Of a stretch of DNA of 64,000 bases, positions 9,162 through 16,467 are shown one piece after another (position 1 is the first letter of the stretch; each line of letters opens with the position of its first letter). The stretch covers positions 165,201 through 229,200 of the forward strand of contig NZ_NBVR01000039.1 in the NCBI RefSeq assembly GCF_002607735.1. The letters are read 5' to 3'. Below the pieces are notes generated by a model. The model ran no database searches, had not been told where the DNA came from, and was given only the letters and a program-made list of their open reading frames with translations. The stretch is from Proteus alimentorum. GTDB taxonomy: Bacteria; Pseudomonadota; Gammaproteobacteria; Enterobacterales; Enterobacteriaceae. The position numbers and the translations under genes were made by a program.

Positions 9162-9264
9162 CTTTATGTTTTTGATGGTATTATCGTCTTTTTTGTGGAT
9201 CGACATTTAAGCCACTGCTGTAAAGATCCGTGTTATTTCGTGTTGCAACAATATGGGAAAGAGA

Positions 9265-10224
9265 ATGTTTAAAAAGTCATTAAGCCCACTGTTTTTACTG
9301 CTTTCTTCACTTGTTATCGCAGGTTGTGATAACGCTCAAGACACATCAACAGCACAATCAGCAGAGAAACAAACTCTCACGATTGAACATTTTCAAGGGA
9401 CAACTGAAATCCCTGCACACCCACAAAAAGTGGTTGTGATGAATATGGAAACCCTCGATATTATTGATGCATTAGGTGTTTCTATTGTTGGTCTTCCACA
9501 AACGAATGTTCATTTACCAAAATTTTTAGAGAAGTACACCAACCCGAACGACTATATCAATGAAGGTGCATTATTTGAGCCGAACTATGAAAAGCTCAGC
9601 ACAACAGCGCCTGATTTAATTTTAAGTGGTAGCCGTGCTCGTGATGCGTATTCAAAATTAAGTGAAATTGCACCGGCGATTTCAATGGATATTGACCCTA
9701 AACGTTTTGTCGAAAGCCTTGCTGAACGCACAACAACATTAGGTCAAATTTTTGGCAAAGAAGAACAAGCCCAAAAACTATTGGCTGATTTTAATAACAA
9801 AATTGATACCGTAAAAACCAAAACACCAGATGCAGGTAAAGCAATGGTCGTTTTAGTCAGTGGCGGTAAAATTTCTGCTTATGGCCCAGGCTCTCGCTTT
9901 GGCTTTATCTATGATGTATTAGGTTTTGAACCCGCTTATGTTTTTGATAGCCCAGGCTCACACGGCAACATCGTTAACTCTGAATTACTGTTAAAACTTA
10001 ACCCAGACTGGATGTTTGTTATTGACCGTGACGCAGCAATTGGTCGTGAAGATTCACAACCTGCGCAACAAGTCCTTGATAATGCACTGGTCAGAAAAGT
10101 AAATGCTTGGAATAAAGACCAAGTTATCTATCTTGATGCAAGTTCTATTTATATCTCCGGCGGGATCCAAACTTACTCTCGCTTAATGGATACAATTAAT
10201 CAGGCATTGGATCAAAAAAAATAA
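9265..10224 (+). CDS. Ferric-siderophore ABC transporter, substrate-binding lipoprotein
   Basis: This is a binding protein of about 319 residues. A lipoprotein signal ends in LVIAGC, the lipobox with the lipidated Cys. The fold is that of iron-siderophore binding proteins (peripla_BP_2, TroA-like): NMETLDIIDALGVSIVGLPQ, then ARDAYSKLSEIAPAISMDID. It resembles the CeuE/YclQ/VctP/FatB group, which binds catecholate siderophores such as bis-catecholates, but the exact ligand is not readable. An ATG at 9253 is also in frame; the one at 9265 is preceded by GGGAAAGAG and gives a normal KK-type signal start. It heads a four-gene operon with two permeases and an ATPase. Confidence 0.85.
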   Translation: MFKKSLSPLFLLLSSLVIAGCDNAQDTSTAQSAEKQTLTIEHFQGTTEIPAHPQKVVVMNMETLDIIDALGVSIVGLPQTNVHLPKFLEKYTNPNDYINEGALFEPNYEKLSTTAPDLILSGSRARDAYSKLSEIAPAISMDIDPKRFVESLAERTTTLGQIFGKEEQAQKLLADFNNKIDTVKTKTPDAGKAMVVLVSGGKISAYGPGSRFGFIYDVLGFEPAYVFDSPGSHGNIVNSELLLKLNPDWMFVIDRDAAIGREDSQPAQQVLDNALVRKVNAWNKDQVIYLDASSIYISGGIQTYSRLMDTINQALDQKK

Positions 10225-10233
10225 AATAACTGA

Positions 10234-11196
10234 ATGAAAACGTTCCATTTATCATTGGGGATAGGGGTTATCGCTATCCTCTCAATGATCAGTCTATTTG
10301 TCGGTGCAGGAGATATTACTCCTGCTTCGCTTTTTTCTGATCCCGATATGCGTGATATCTTCTTTATCAGCCGAGTTCCAAGAACCCTATCATTATTACT
10401 CGCCGGTGGTGCCATTAGTGTTGCAGGTTTAATCATGCAACTGCTTACTCAAAACCGCTTCGTTGAACCTTCTCTTGCAGGAACAACACAATCTGCAAGT
10501 CTTGGATTATTAGTCGTCATGCTGCTCTTTCCTGCAGCTAGCATCTTTACCAAAATGATGGTCGCAACGGTTTTTGCCCTTCTGGGTACGTTGTTGTTTA
10601 TGTTGCTTTTGCAAAGGATCACGTTAAAAACAACACTGATAGTTCCTTTAGTCGGCATTATGCTCAGTGCCGTTATTGGCGCACTCACCATCTTCTTAGC
10701 GGTGTATTTCGATTTACTACAATCATTAGATGCATGGACAAGTGGCGATTTCTCAAGTGTGCTACAAGGCCGTTACGAGCTGTTATGGCTTGTCGGTGCG
10801 CTAGCAATCATGGCGTGTTGGGTTGCAGATAGCTTTACTGTTGCCGGAATGGGGCGAGAATTCTCCATTAACGTGGGGCTGAATTACCGCAAGGTCATGA
10901 TAATAGGATTATCGATTATCGCGCTTATCAGTGGTGTTGTGGTTTCTGTTGTTGGTGCATTGCCTTTCCTTGGTTTGATTGTGCCCAATCTGGTGAGCTT
11001 AGTGATGGGGGATAATGTTCGCAAAACTATCCCTTGGGTTTGCTTAAGTGGTGGTGCGATTGTTTTACTGTGTGATGTGATTGGTCGCCTTATTCGCTAC
11101 CCATTTGAAATTCCTGCCAGCGTGATTTTAGGCGCTGTAGGTGCCATTATTTTCCTTTTCTTACTACTAAAGCAGCAACGTTATGCAAAAAGTTAA
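10234..11196 (+). CDS. Ferric-siderophore ABC transporter permease 1 (FecCD family)
   Basis: This is a 320-residue FecCD/BtuC-family permease with multiple hydrophobic helices. The family ABC-coupling region is GALPFLGLIVPNLVSLVMGDNVRKTIPWVCLSGGAIVLLCDVIGRLIRYPFEIPASVILGAVGAIIF in condensed outline: the GLIVPN motif and the PFEIPASV..GAVGA ending. It forms the membrane channel with permease 2. It starts nine bases after the binding-protein stop and overlaps permease 2 by 14 bp, so the three proteins are made in a coupled way. Confidence 0.9.
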   Translation: MKTFHLSLGIGVIAILSMISLFVGAGDITPASLFSDPDMRDIFFISRVPRTLSLLLAGGAISVAGLIMQLLTQNRFVEPSLAGTTQSASLGLLVVMLLFPAASIFTKMMVATVFALLGTLLFMLLLQRITLKTTLIVPLVGIMLSAVIGALTIFLAVYFDLLQSLDAWTSGDFSSVLQGRYELLWLVGALAIMACWVADSFTVAGMGREFSINVGLNYRKVMIIGLSIIALISGVVVSVVGALPFLGLIVPNLVSLVMGDNVRKTIPWVCLSGGAIVLLCDVIGRLIRYPFEIPASVILGAVGAIIFLFLLLKQQRYAKS

Positions 11197-12190
11197 TTCA
11201 TCCATAATTAGCAAATGTACTGGCGCTGTCGAACATAAGAAAATGCGCCTCTCACCTATGTCTCGTATCTGGTTATTATTAGGGGCATCGTTATTATCTA
11301 TTGTGTTATTTATGACGATAAACCTAAACGGCAATATCTCTTATATTCTGACTCACCGTGCTTACATTATTCTGACGATGATTGTCGTGGCTTTTGCCGC
11401 AGGTGTTTCCACAATATTGTTTCAAACTATCGCGAATAACCGTATTTTGACCCCTTCCCTAATGGGGTTAGAAGCCCTATTTGTGTTGCTACAAACCGTG
11501 TTTGTCTTCTTTGAAGGGGATATGCCGGCCTCGTGGATGCTGAACCTCTCAAAGTTCTTCTTAGAATCGACATTACTCGTGCTATTTTCCGTTGTACTCT
11601 ACCGCTGGCTGTTTAGCTCTGTACGCTTTAACATTAATTTAGTCCTAATGATTGGGATTATTTTAGGCACGCTATTTCGTAGTTCAGCTACGTTATTACA
11701 ACGTTTGATGGACCCTAATGAGTTTTCCATCTTACAAGGCCGCATGTTTGCCACCTTCACTCGTGCCACGCCTGATCTTATCTTTTGTGCCTTAGCCATT
11801 ATTGTGGTTGTTGGTGTTTTACTTTGGCGTATGCGTTATAGCTTTGATGTCATGGCATTAGGACAAGCAAATGCCATTAACCTCGGTATCAATTACCGCA
11901 AACAGACCACTTATATTCTGTTGCTGATTTCTGTTTTGGTTGCAGTTTCTACCGCTTTAGTTGGCCCGTTAACCTTCTTGGGTTTAATTGTCGCTAACCT
12001 TGCTTATCATATCAGTGGCAGTAGCCAACACCGTTTCTTGATGCCCGTAGCCTTCCTACTGGGTACGATTGCCTTAATCGGTGGGCAACTGGTTTTAGAA
12101 TATGGCTTAAAAATGACAGGAACACTCTCTGTTGTGATTGAGTTTGTTGGTGGGATGTTCTTTATCTATTTGGTGTTAAGAAGACTTTAA
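11183..12190 (+). CDS. Ferric-siderophore ABC transporter permease 2 (FecCD family)
   Basis: This is a 335-residue second FecCD-family permease. It is less canonical than permease 1: the coupling region reads GPLTFLGLIVANLAYHISGSSQHRFLMPVAFLLG, and a soluble N-terminal extension of about 25 residues (KVNSSIISKCTGAVEHKK) precedes the first helix. This heterodimeric permease plan is that of CeuBC/YclNO/FatCD systems. The start overlaps the end of permease 1 by 14 bp, and the ATPase gene begins one base after its stop. Confidence 0.9.
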   Translation: MQKVNSSIISKCTGAVEHKKMRLSPMSRIWLLLGASLLSIVLFMTINLNGNISYILTHRAYIILTMIVVAFAAGVSTILFQTIANNRILTPSLMGLEALFVLLQTVFVFFEGDMPASWMLNLSKFFLESTLLVLFSVVLYRWLFSSVRFNINLVLMIGIILGTLFRSSATLLQRLMDPNEFSILQGRMFATFTRATPDLIFCALAIIVVVGVLLWRMRYSFDVMALGQANAINLGINYRKQTTYILLLISVLVAVSTALVGPLTFLGLIVANLAYHISGSSQHRFLMPVAFLLGTIALIGGQLVLEYGLKMTGTLSVVIEFVGGMFFIYLVLRRL

Positions 12191-12191
12191 T

Positions 12192-12947
12192 ATGATTGAA
12201 ATCAGCAAAATATCAAAACGTTATCAAGACACAACTGTTCTCGATAATATTACAACAACTATTCAACGTGGCGGTATTACTTCGATCATAGGCCCTAATG
12301 GCGCAGGTAAATCCACACTACTTTCTGTTATTGGGCGTTTATTACTTCCTGAAAGTGGCATGGTGAGCGTTAATGGTATGAATGTTGCTGCAACTGATAG
12401 TGATGTTCTTGCTAAAAATCTCTCAATATTGCGCCAAGAAAACCAATTTGTTAGTCGTTTAACCGTAGAAGAGCTAGTCGGTTTTGGGCGCTATCCTTAC
12501 AGCAAAGGGCGTTTGACGCTCGATGATAAAAAAGTGATTGATGAGTCATTAGCCTTTTTAAATTTGACAGAATTTCGTCACCGTTATCTCGATGAATTGT
12601 CTGGTGGACAACGTCAACGCACTTATGTGGCAATGGTACTCTGCCAAGACACAGAATATGTCATGCTGGATGAACCACTCAATAATCTGGATATGAAGCA
12701 TGCAGTAATCATGATGAAACTCCTGCGAAAAGCTGCCGATGAGCTAGGAAAAACCATTATTATCGTTATTCATGATATCAATTTTGCTTCGGTCTATTCA
12801 GACTATATTTTAGCCATGCGTAATGGGCAGTTGTATTATCATGGCTCACCCAAAGAGATCATGAAAGCAGATATTATCGAAGATATTTTTGACACTCCCG
12901 TTGACGTTAAAGAGCTCGATAATAAACTGATTGCAATGTATTACTAA
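12192..12947 (+). CDS. Ferric-siderophore ABC transporter ATPase
   Basis: This is a 251-residue ABC ATPase with all the expected motifs: Walker A GPNGAGKST (residues 34-42), the Q-loop in SILRQENQFV, the signature LSGGQRQR, Walker B YVMLDEPLNNLD, and the switch His in IIIVIHDINFAS. It powers siderophore import through the two upstream permeases. No outer membrane receptor and no siderophore synthesis gene lies nearby, so the operon probably works with a receptor encoded elsewhere. A bidirectional terminator follows. Confidence 0.93.
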   Translation: MIEISKISKRYQDTTVLDNITTTIQRGGITSIIGPNGAGKSTLLSVIGRLLLPESGMVSVNGMNVAATDSDVLAKNLSILRQENQFVSRLTVEELVGFGRYPYSKGRLTLDDKKVIDESLAFLNLTEFRHRYLDELSGGQRQRTYVAMVLCQDTEYVMLDEPLNNLDMKHAVIMMKLLRKAADELGKTIIIVIHDINFASVYSDYILAMRNGQLYYHGSPKEIMKADIIEDIFDTPVDVKELDNKLIAMYY

Positions 12948-12991
12948 TTACAATGTATGACTAATTCCATTTAGCCCTATTATCTTCAATA

Positions 12992-13030
12992 AAAAGCATG
13001 TTGTTTTTATTATTAACAATATGCTTTTTT
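12992..13030. terminator. Bidirectional terminator, ABC operon / smvR
   Basis: AAAAGCAT..TTG is followed by a spacer and then CAATATGCTTTTTTATT. The hairpin has T-runs on both strands. It separates the convergent siderophore ABC operon and the TetR-family gene, whose last codon overlaps its edge. Confidence 0.75.
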
Positions 13031-13583
13031 ATTGTCTTTTTTCTTGTTGAAGCAACTCTGAATCAATATCTTCAAAGATAGATTGCCATTCGTTATCATC
13101 AATATCCATTAATCCAAAATAACGCAGTAAAAAGGTGCCTTCTGTCGCTAAAAATGCCAATCGTGCCCGTTTTCCAACTTCTGTTGTCGCATCTACACCA
13201 ACTAATCGTTGCTGATACCACTCTTTTGTACTTTGCAGATATTCAGGCGTTTGTAGCAATGCCGCCATCAAACTCGCCCCTTTAGCAAAAGAGACTTTGT
13301 CATGATTATGAGTGGCATGAATATGTGCAGTGACTCGATTTTCAGGTGAGTTATCGTTTTCAACGATTTTTTTAAATTGCGTTTCATAACTGCCTTCCCA
13401 GTGTTCAAACATGGCATCTATCATCGCCTCTTTGCTGCTAAAGCAATATTGAACGCCTCCTTTTGAGATCCCCATTTTTTTCGCCACGGTATCAATCGTC
13501 AGAGCTGCAGCGCCTTGTTCCATGACGATGTCAAAAATGGCTTCGAGTAGCTTTTCTCTATCAATCGTTCTTTGCCGTCCCAT
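13029..13583 (-). CDS. smvR: TetR-family repressor of smvA
   Basis: This is a 184-residue TetR-family protein. The N-terminal helix-turn-helix is clear (ALTIDTVAKKMGISKGGVQYCFSSKEAMIDAMFEHW, about residues 22-56). The C-terminal ligand domain is of the TetR_C type. It is divergent from a DHA2-family efflux pump with an 83-bp gap holding a palindrome. In Proteus mirabilis and Klebsiella, loss of SmvR derepresses SmvA and lowers susceptibility to chlorhexidine and other cationic biocides. The assignment here rests on gene order and family. The reading frame looks intact, so the pump should be repressed. Confidence 0.8.
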   Translation of the reverse strand: MGRQRTIDREKLLEAIFDIVMEQGAAALTIDTVAKKMGISKGGVQYCFSSKEAMIDAMFEHWEGSYETQFKKIVENDNSPENRVTAHIHATHNHDKVSFAKGASLMAALLQTPEYLQSTKEWYQQRLVGVDATTEVGKRARLAFLATEGTFLLRYFGLMDIDDNEWQSIFEDIDSELLQQEKRQ

Positions 13584-13598
13584 AAAAACCTCTTTTCA

Positions 13599-13610
13599 AT
13601 ACGACCGTAT
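13599..13610. promoter_or_regulatory. Likely SmvR operator
   Basis: The palindrome ATACGACCGTAT lies 16 bp from the repressor start codon and 57 bp from the pump start. It is followed by an AT-rich -10-like TATATT toward smvA. The size and position fit a TetR-type operator that controls both divergent promoters. Confidence 0.6.
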
Positions 13611-13666
13611 GGATTTATATTATAGCCGCTAGTAAAAATAATACTCATAAAATAACTGAGATTTAT

Positions 13667-15166
13667 ATGATAAAAGATTATAAGCGTTGGATAATATTAC
13701 TTTTGGTATCTAGCATGCTGTTTCTCATTGTTGTTGATGTAACTGTGCTTTATACCGCATTACCACGTTTAACCCATGACTTAAATGCAACTGCTTCAGA
13801 AAAACTTTGGATAATGAATGCTTATCCATTAATTGTTGCCGGATTATTACCTGCGGCAGGTATGCTCACAGACAGAATGGGTCATAAAACATTATTTATT
13901 AGTGGGTTACCACTATTTGCGCTCGCTTCATTATGTGCAGCATTTTCACCCTCAGCTACCGCTTTAATTGCTTCTCGTGGTTTTTTAGCCGTAGGCGCTG
14001 CAATGAGTATGCCAGCAACACTATCAATAGTGCGCCAAGTCTTTAGCAACCCACAAGAACGCGCTATTGCGATTGGCATTTGGTCTGCAGTTGCTTCTGG
14101 CGGTGCAGCTTTAGGGCCTTTAATTGGGGGTATTTTATTAAATAATTTTTGGTGGGGCTCTGTCTTTTTAATTAACGTCCCCATTGTTCTTTTTGTATTA
14201 CCGTTTTCTATTTGGCTTATTCCTAAGTTTTCAGGACATGGTGACCATAAGATTGATTATTTAAGCTCAATACTCATTTTAGTGGGTTTGATCAGCGCCA
14301 TTTTTACCCTAAAAGAGATAGGAAAACCTTATACACAATGGAATGAAGCAACGATCGCCCTCATTATTGCCGTCGTCTTTCTCACGCTATTTACTCTACG
14401 TCAACGTAAACAGACTCACCCGATGATTGACTTTAGACTCTTTAAAAACCGCTTTTTTAGTATCGGTATTTTAATGGCTGTACTTTCTATGGTGATCATT
14501 GTAGGCATTGAATTATTGCTTAGCCAGCGTTTACAGCTTGTTGCGGGTTTTACTCCACTTAATGCAGCGCTGGTCATTTTACCCATTCCTATTGGCTCTG
14601 TACTTGCTTCTCTATTGGCCGGTTATTTCTTGGTGCGTTTAGGTGAAGTTCGTCTAATTATTACCGGATTTATGCTGACTTTAGTGGGAAATCTGTGGTT
14701 AATTGCCGTTTATCAAACAACATCGCCAATGGTATTAATCGGTAGCTTATTCTTAATCGGCTTTGGTTTAGGTATTATTTTTACCACAGCATCCACCTCT
14801 ATTATGTTGAGTGTCGCAGATAGGCAAGCGGGAATGGCGGCATCAATTGAAGATGTGGCTTATGAGCTAGGCAGCGTGATTGGTGTGACATTTATGGGCA
14901 GTTTAATGAGTACGGTGTACACCTTAAAATTGATGTTACCTGACTCATTAACAATTGATGATGCGGTATATGACAGTTTAGATGAGGCTCTTATTGTGGT
15001 AGAAAAATTACCAAATGACGTGGCGTCTCTTGTGATATCCCAAGCAAATATCGCCTTTGAAAATGCTTTTTTTGTCGTGCTAACTGCAACCGCAATTATT
15101 ACAGCACTTAGCTTAGTGATCCTACCTTATTGTTTACGGAATATCGTACGGACAAAAGTGGCTTAA
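13667..15166 (+). CDS. smvA: SmvA-like multidrug efflux MFS transporter (DHA2, 14 TM)
   Basis: This is a 499-residue major facilitator of the 14-helix drug:H+ antiporter family. Helix 1 carries the DVTVLYTALP motif (motif D1 type). The first loop has GMLTDRMGHKTLF (motif A). Helix 5 has WSAVASGGAALGPLIGGIL (antiporter motif C), and GSVFLINVPI follows. These segments are close to those of Salmonella SmvA, a pump for methyl viologen and quaternary cations. Export of cationic biocides is the known role of the Proteus homologue. It is divergent from its TetR repressor. Confidence 0.88.
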   Translation: MIKDYKRWIILLLVSSMLFLIVVDVTVLYTALPRLTHDLNATASEKLWIMNAYPLIVAGLLPAAGMLTDRMGHKTLFISGLPLFALASLCAAFSPSATALIASRGFLAVGAAMSMPATLSIVRQVFSNPQERAIAIGIWSAVASGGAALGPLIGGILLNNFWWGSVFLINVPIVLFVLPFSIWLIPKFSGHGDHKIDYLSSILILVGLISAIFTLKEIGKPYTQWNEATIALIIAVVFLTLFTLRQRKQTHPMIDFRLFKNRFFSIGILMAVLSMVIIVGIELLLSQRLQLVAGFTPLNAALVILPIPIGSVLASLLAGYFLVRLGEVRLIITGFMLTLVGNLWLIAVYQTTSPMVLIGSLFLIGFGLGIIFTTASTSIMLSVADRQAGMAASIEDVAYELGSVIGVTFMGSLMSTVYTLKLMLPDSLTIDDAVYDSLDEALIVVEKLPNDVASLVISQANIAFENAFFVVLTATAIITALSLVILPYCLRNIVRTKVA

Positions 15167-15190
15167 ATTGTGAAGTAATTTCTGCAAAAT

Positions 15191-15215
15191 AAACGCGTCT
15201 AAATGGCGCGTTTTT
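15191..15215 (+). terminator. Terminator after smvA
   Basis: AAACGCG (15191-15197) pairs with CGCGTTT (15207-15213) and is followed by TTTTT. It lies 25 bp after the smvA stop and between convergent genes. Confidence 0.75.
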
Positions 15216-15235
15216 AATAACAATAGGGTACTCAA

Positions 15236-16021
15236 CTAAAACCGATCAATATCCAATGCATCCATACTAAAATGAGAAGGTGATTGCCCCATCTGTTTTT
15301 TAAACATTGTTGAGAATGAGCCAGCACTGTTATACCCCAAATCAAAGGCAATTTCCGTAATACCGCGCCCTGATAAGATCCGTGTTAATGAATTTAATAA
15401 ACAGACTTGTTGTCGCCATTGTGAAAATGACATTCCTGTTTGCTGACGAAAAAATCGGCTAAAAGAGCGCTCACTTTTATGTAATTTATCTGCCCACTGT
15501 TGCGGCAAAGAATCTATTTTAGGATTACGGATAAAATCACGACATAATTTAGCTAATTTACTGTCTTGTGGAATAGGCGCAAAAAACGGTAATGGTTTTG
15601 CTTTCGCTAATTCACATAGGATTAACTGCATTAAAAGACCATCTCGCCCTTTTTTATCATATTCAGCAGGGACATCCACAGCTTCAAGTAACAACTGACG
15701 AAAGAGAGGAGAAACACTTAACACTTCACACTGTTTACTGTGACGAGGAGCAGCAGAAGGCTCGATATAGAGGCTTCGCGTACTCACATCTAACATACGC
15801 GTTTCATGCCCAGTTTCCGGCGGGATCCACACACCACAAGAGGGTGGAATAACCCACTCACCATCATCGGTACTCACTTCAATTAAGCCTGTGGCGGGGT
15901 ATAAAAATTGGGCTCGACGATGTTGATGCGTTTCTAATAACGTATTGGGCAAATAGTCTGTACCCAGCGCAATAACATCTCGGTCAAGTGAATCAACGCT
16001 TTTTAAAGGTACATTTCTCAC
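15236..16021 (-). CDS. AraC-family regulator with N-terminal cupin
   Basis: This is a 261-residue regulator. The N-terminal cupin sensor (HQHRRAQFLYPATGLIEVSTDDG, then PPSCGVWIPPETGHET) is followed by the C-terminal AraC helix-turn-helix pair, including GITEIAFDLGYNSAGSFSTMFKKQMGQSPSHF. The layout matches the NimR/YeaM subgroup, which often controls an adjacent transporter. Here the neighbours are a convergent efflux pump and a divergent molybdoenzyme operon 446 bp away, so the target is uncertain. Confidence 0.82.
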   Translation of the reverse strand: MRNVPLKSVDSLDRDVIALGTDYLPNTLLETHQHRRAQFLYPATGLIEVSTDDGEWVIPPSCGVWIPPETGHETRMLDVSTRSLYIEPSAAPRHSKQCEVLSVSPLFRQLLLEAVDVPAEYDKKGRDGLLMQLILCELAKAKPLPFFAPIPQDSKLAKLCRDFIRNPKIDSLPQQWADKLHKSERSFSRFFRQQTGMSFSQWRQQVCLLNSLTRILSGRGITEIAFDLGYNSAGSFSTMFKKQMGQSPSHFSMDALDIDRF

Positions 16022-16467
16022 AATTTAGGTCACTCTCTTTTTATTTTCGTCCTTTTAATATAGCAGTTATCCCACACTCTACACACTGGCAAATAATGAC
16101 CTATATAATTAAAATCGTTATATATTTATATAAACAACGAAAATACCTTATATGAAATTTCAACCTTATTGATATCTATTTAACAAACCCTATTAACAAT
16201 CAAAAAACGAGCTTTTAACACCCCTCGTAAATAGGCTGAAATTCGAATGTCATTGTCTGGTTTTAGAATGTTGGCAAAAGATTAATCAACTACTATCCCT
16301 CTCGCAGAGGTTATTTCGAGCATTCTGCAATTATCTATGCATTCAATAATAATGCAGCGGATACCAGACATTCCCTTTATTCATAGCCTAGAAAAATCAC
16401 GCACATTCTTTATATCAAGTATCGGGTATATCGGGATCCGCCTATTATGTTTAAGGTAGAGTTCATT
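16022..16467 (+). promoter_or_regulatory. Control region upstream of the DMSO-reductase-type operon
   Basis: These 446 bp without a gene separate the AraC gene from the molybdoenzyme operon. The first half is plain AT-rich DNA with one weak FNR-like sequence (TTGATATCTATTTA, 16169-16182). The second half (16232-16390) holds nested inverted repeats and is listed separately. The dmsA-like start lies 78 bp after that structure. Confidence 0.6.
16232..16390 (+). promoter_or_regulatory. Highly structured leader, candidate cis-regulatory RNA
   Basis: Nested complementary segments make a multi-arm fold. TAGGCT-GAA (16232-16240) pairs with TTC-AT-AGCCTA (16380-16390). GTCTGGT (16255-16261) pairs with ACCAGAC (16363-16369), or alternatively GAATGTC (16245-16251) with GACATTC (16367-16373). 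CCTCT-CGC-AGAGG is a closed hairpin at 16298-16310. CTGCA-A-TTAT (16325-16334) pairs with ATAA-TGCAG (16349-16357). The two inner arms sit inside the closing stem. It precedes a molybdenum-enzyme operon, so a cofactor-sensing riboswitch is conceivable. It does not obviously match the Moco motif as I remember it. A small mobile-element remnant is the alternative. Confidence 0.5.

Larger units (their letters stand above)
8814..9264. promoter_or_regulatory. Divergent control region, chb operon and iron ABC operon
   Basis: These 450 bp without a gene separate chbB from the divergent siderophore ABC operon. Two candidate operators can be seen: a Fur-like box at 9143-9161 and a NagC-like palindrome at 9048-9062. 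Each has its own entry. I see no further ORF with a ribosome-binding site and no terminator. Confidence 0.6.

Noticed and set aside
16169-16182. FNR site for the dms operon
   Set aside because: Only the left half (TTGAT) fits the consensus; the right half is ATTTA instead of ATCAA, so it is noted but not called.
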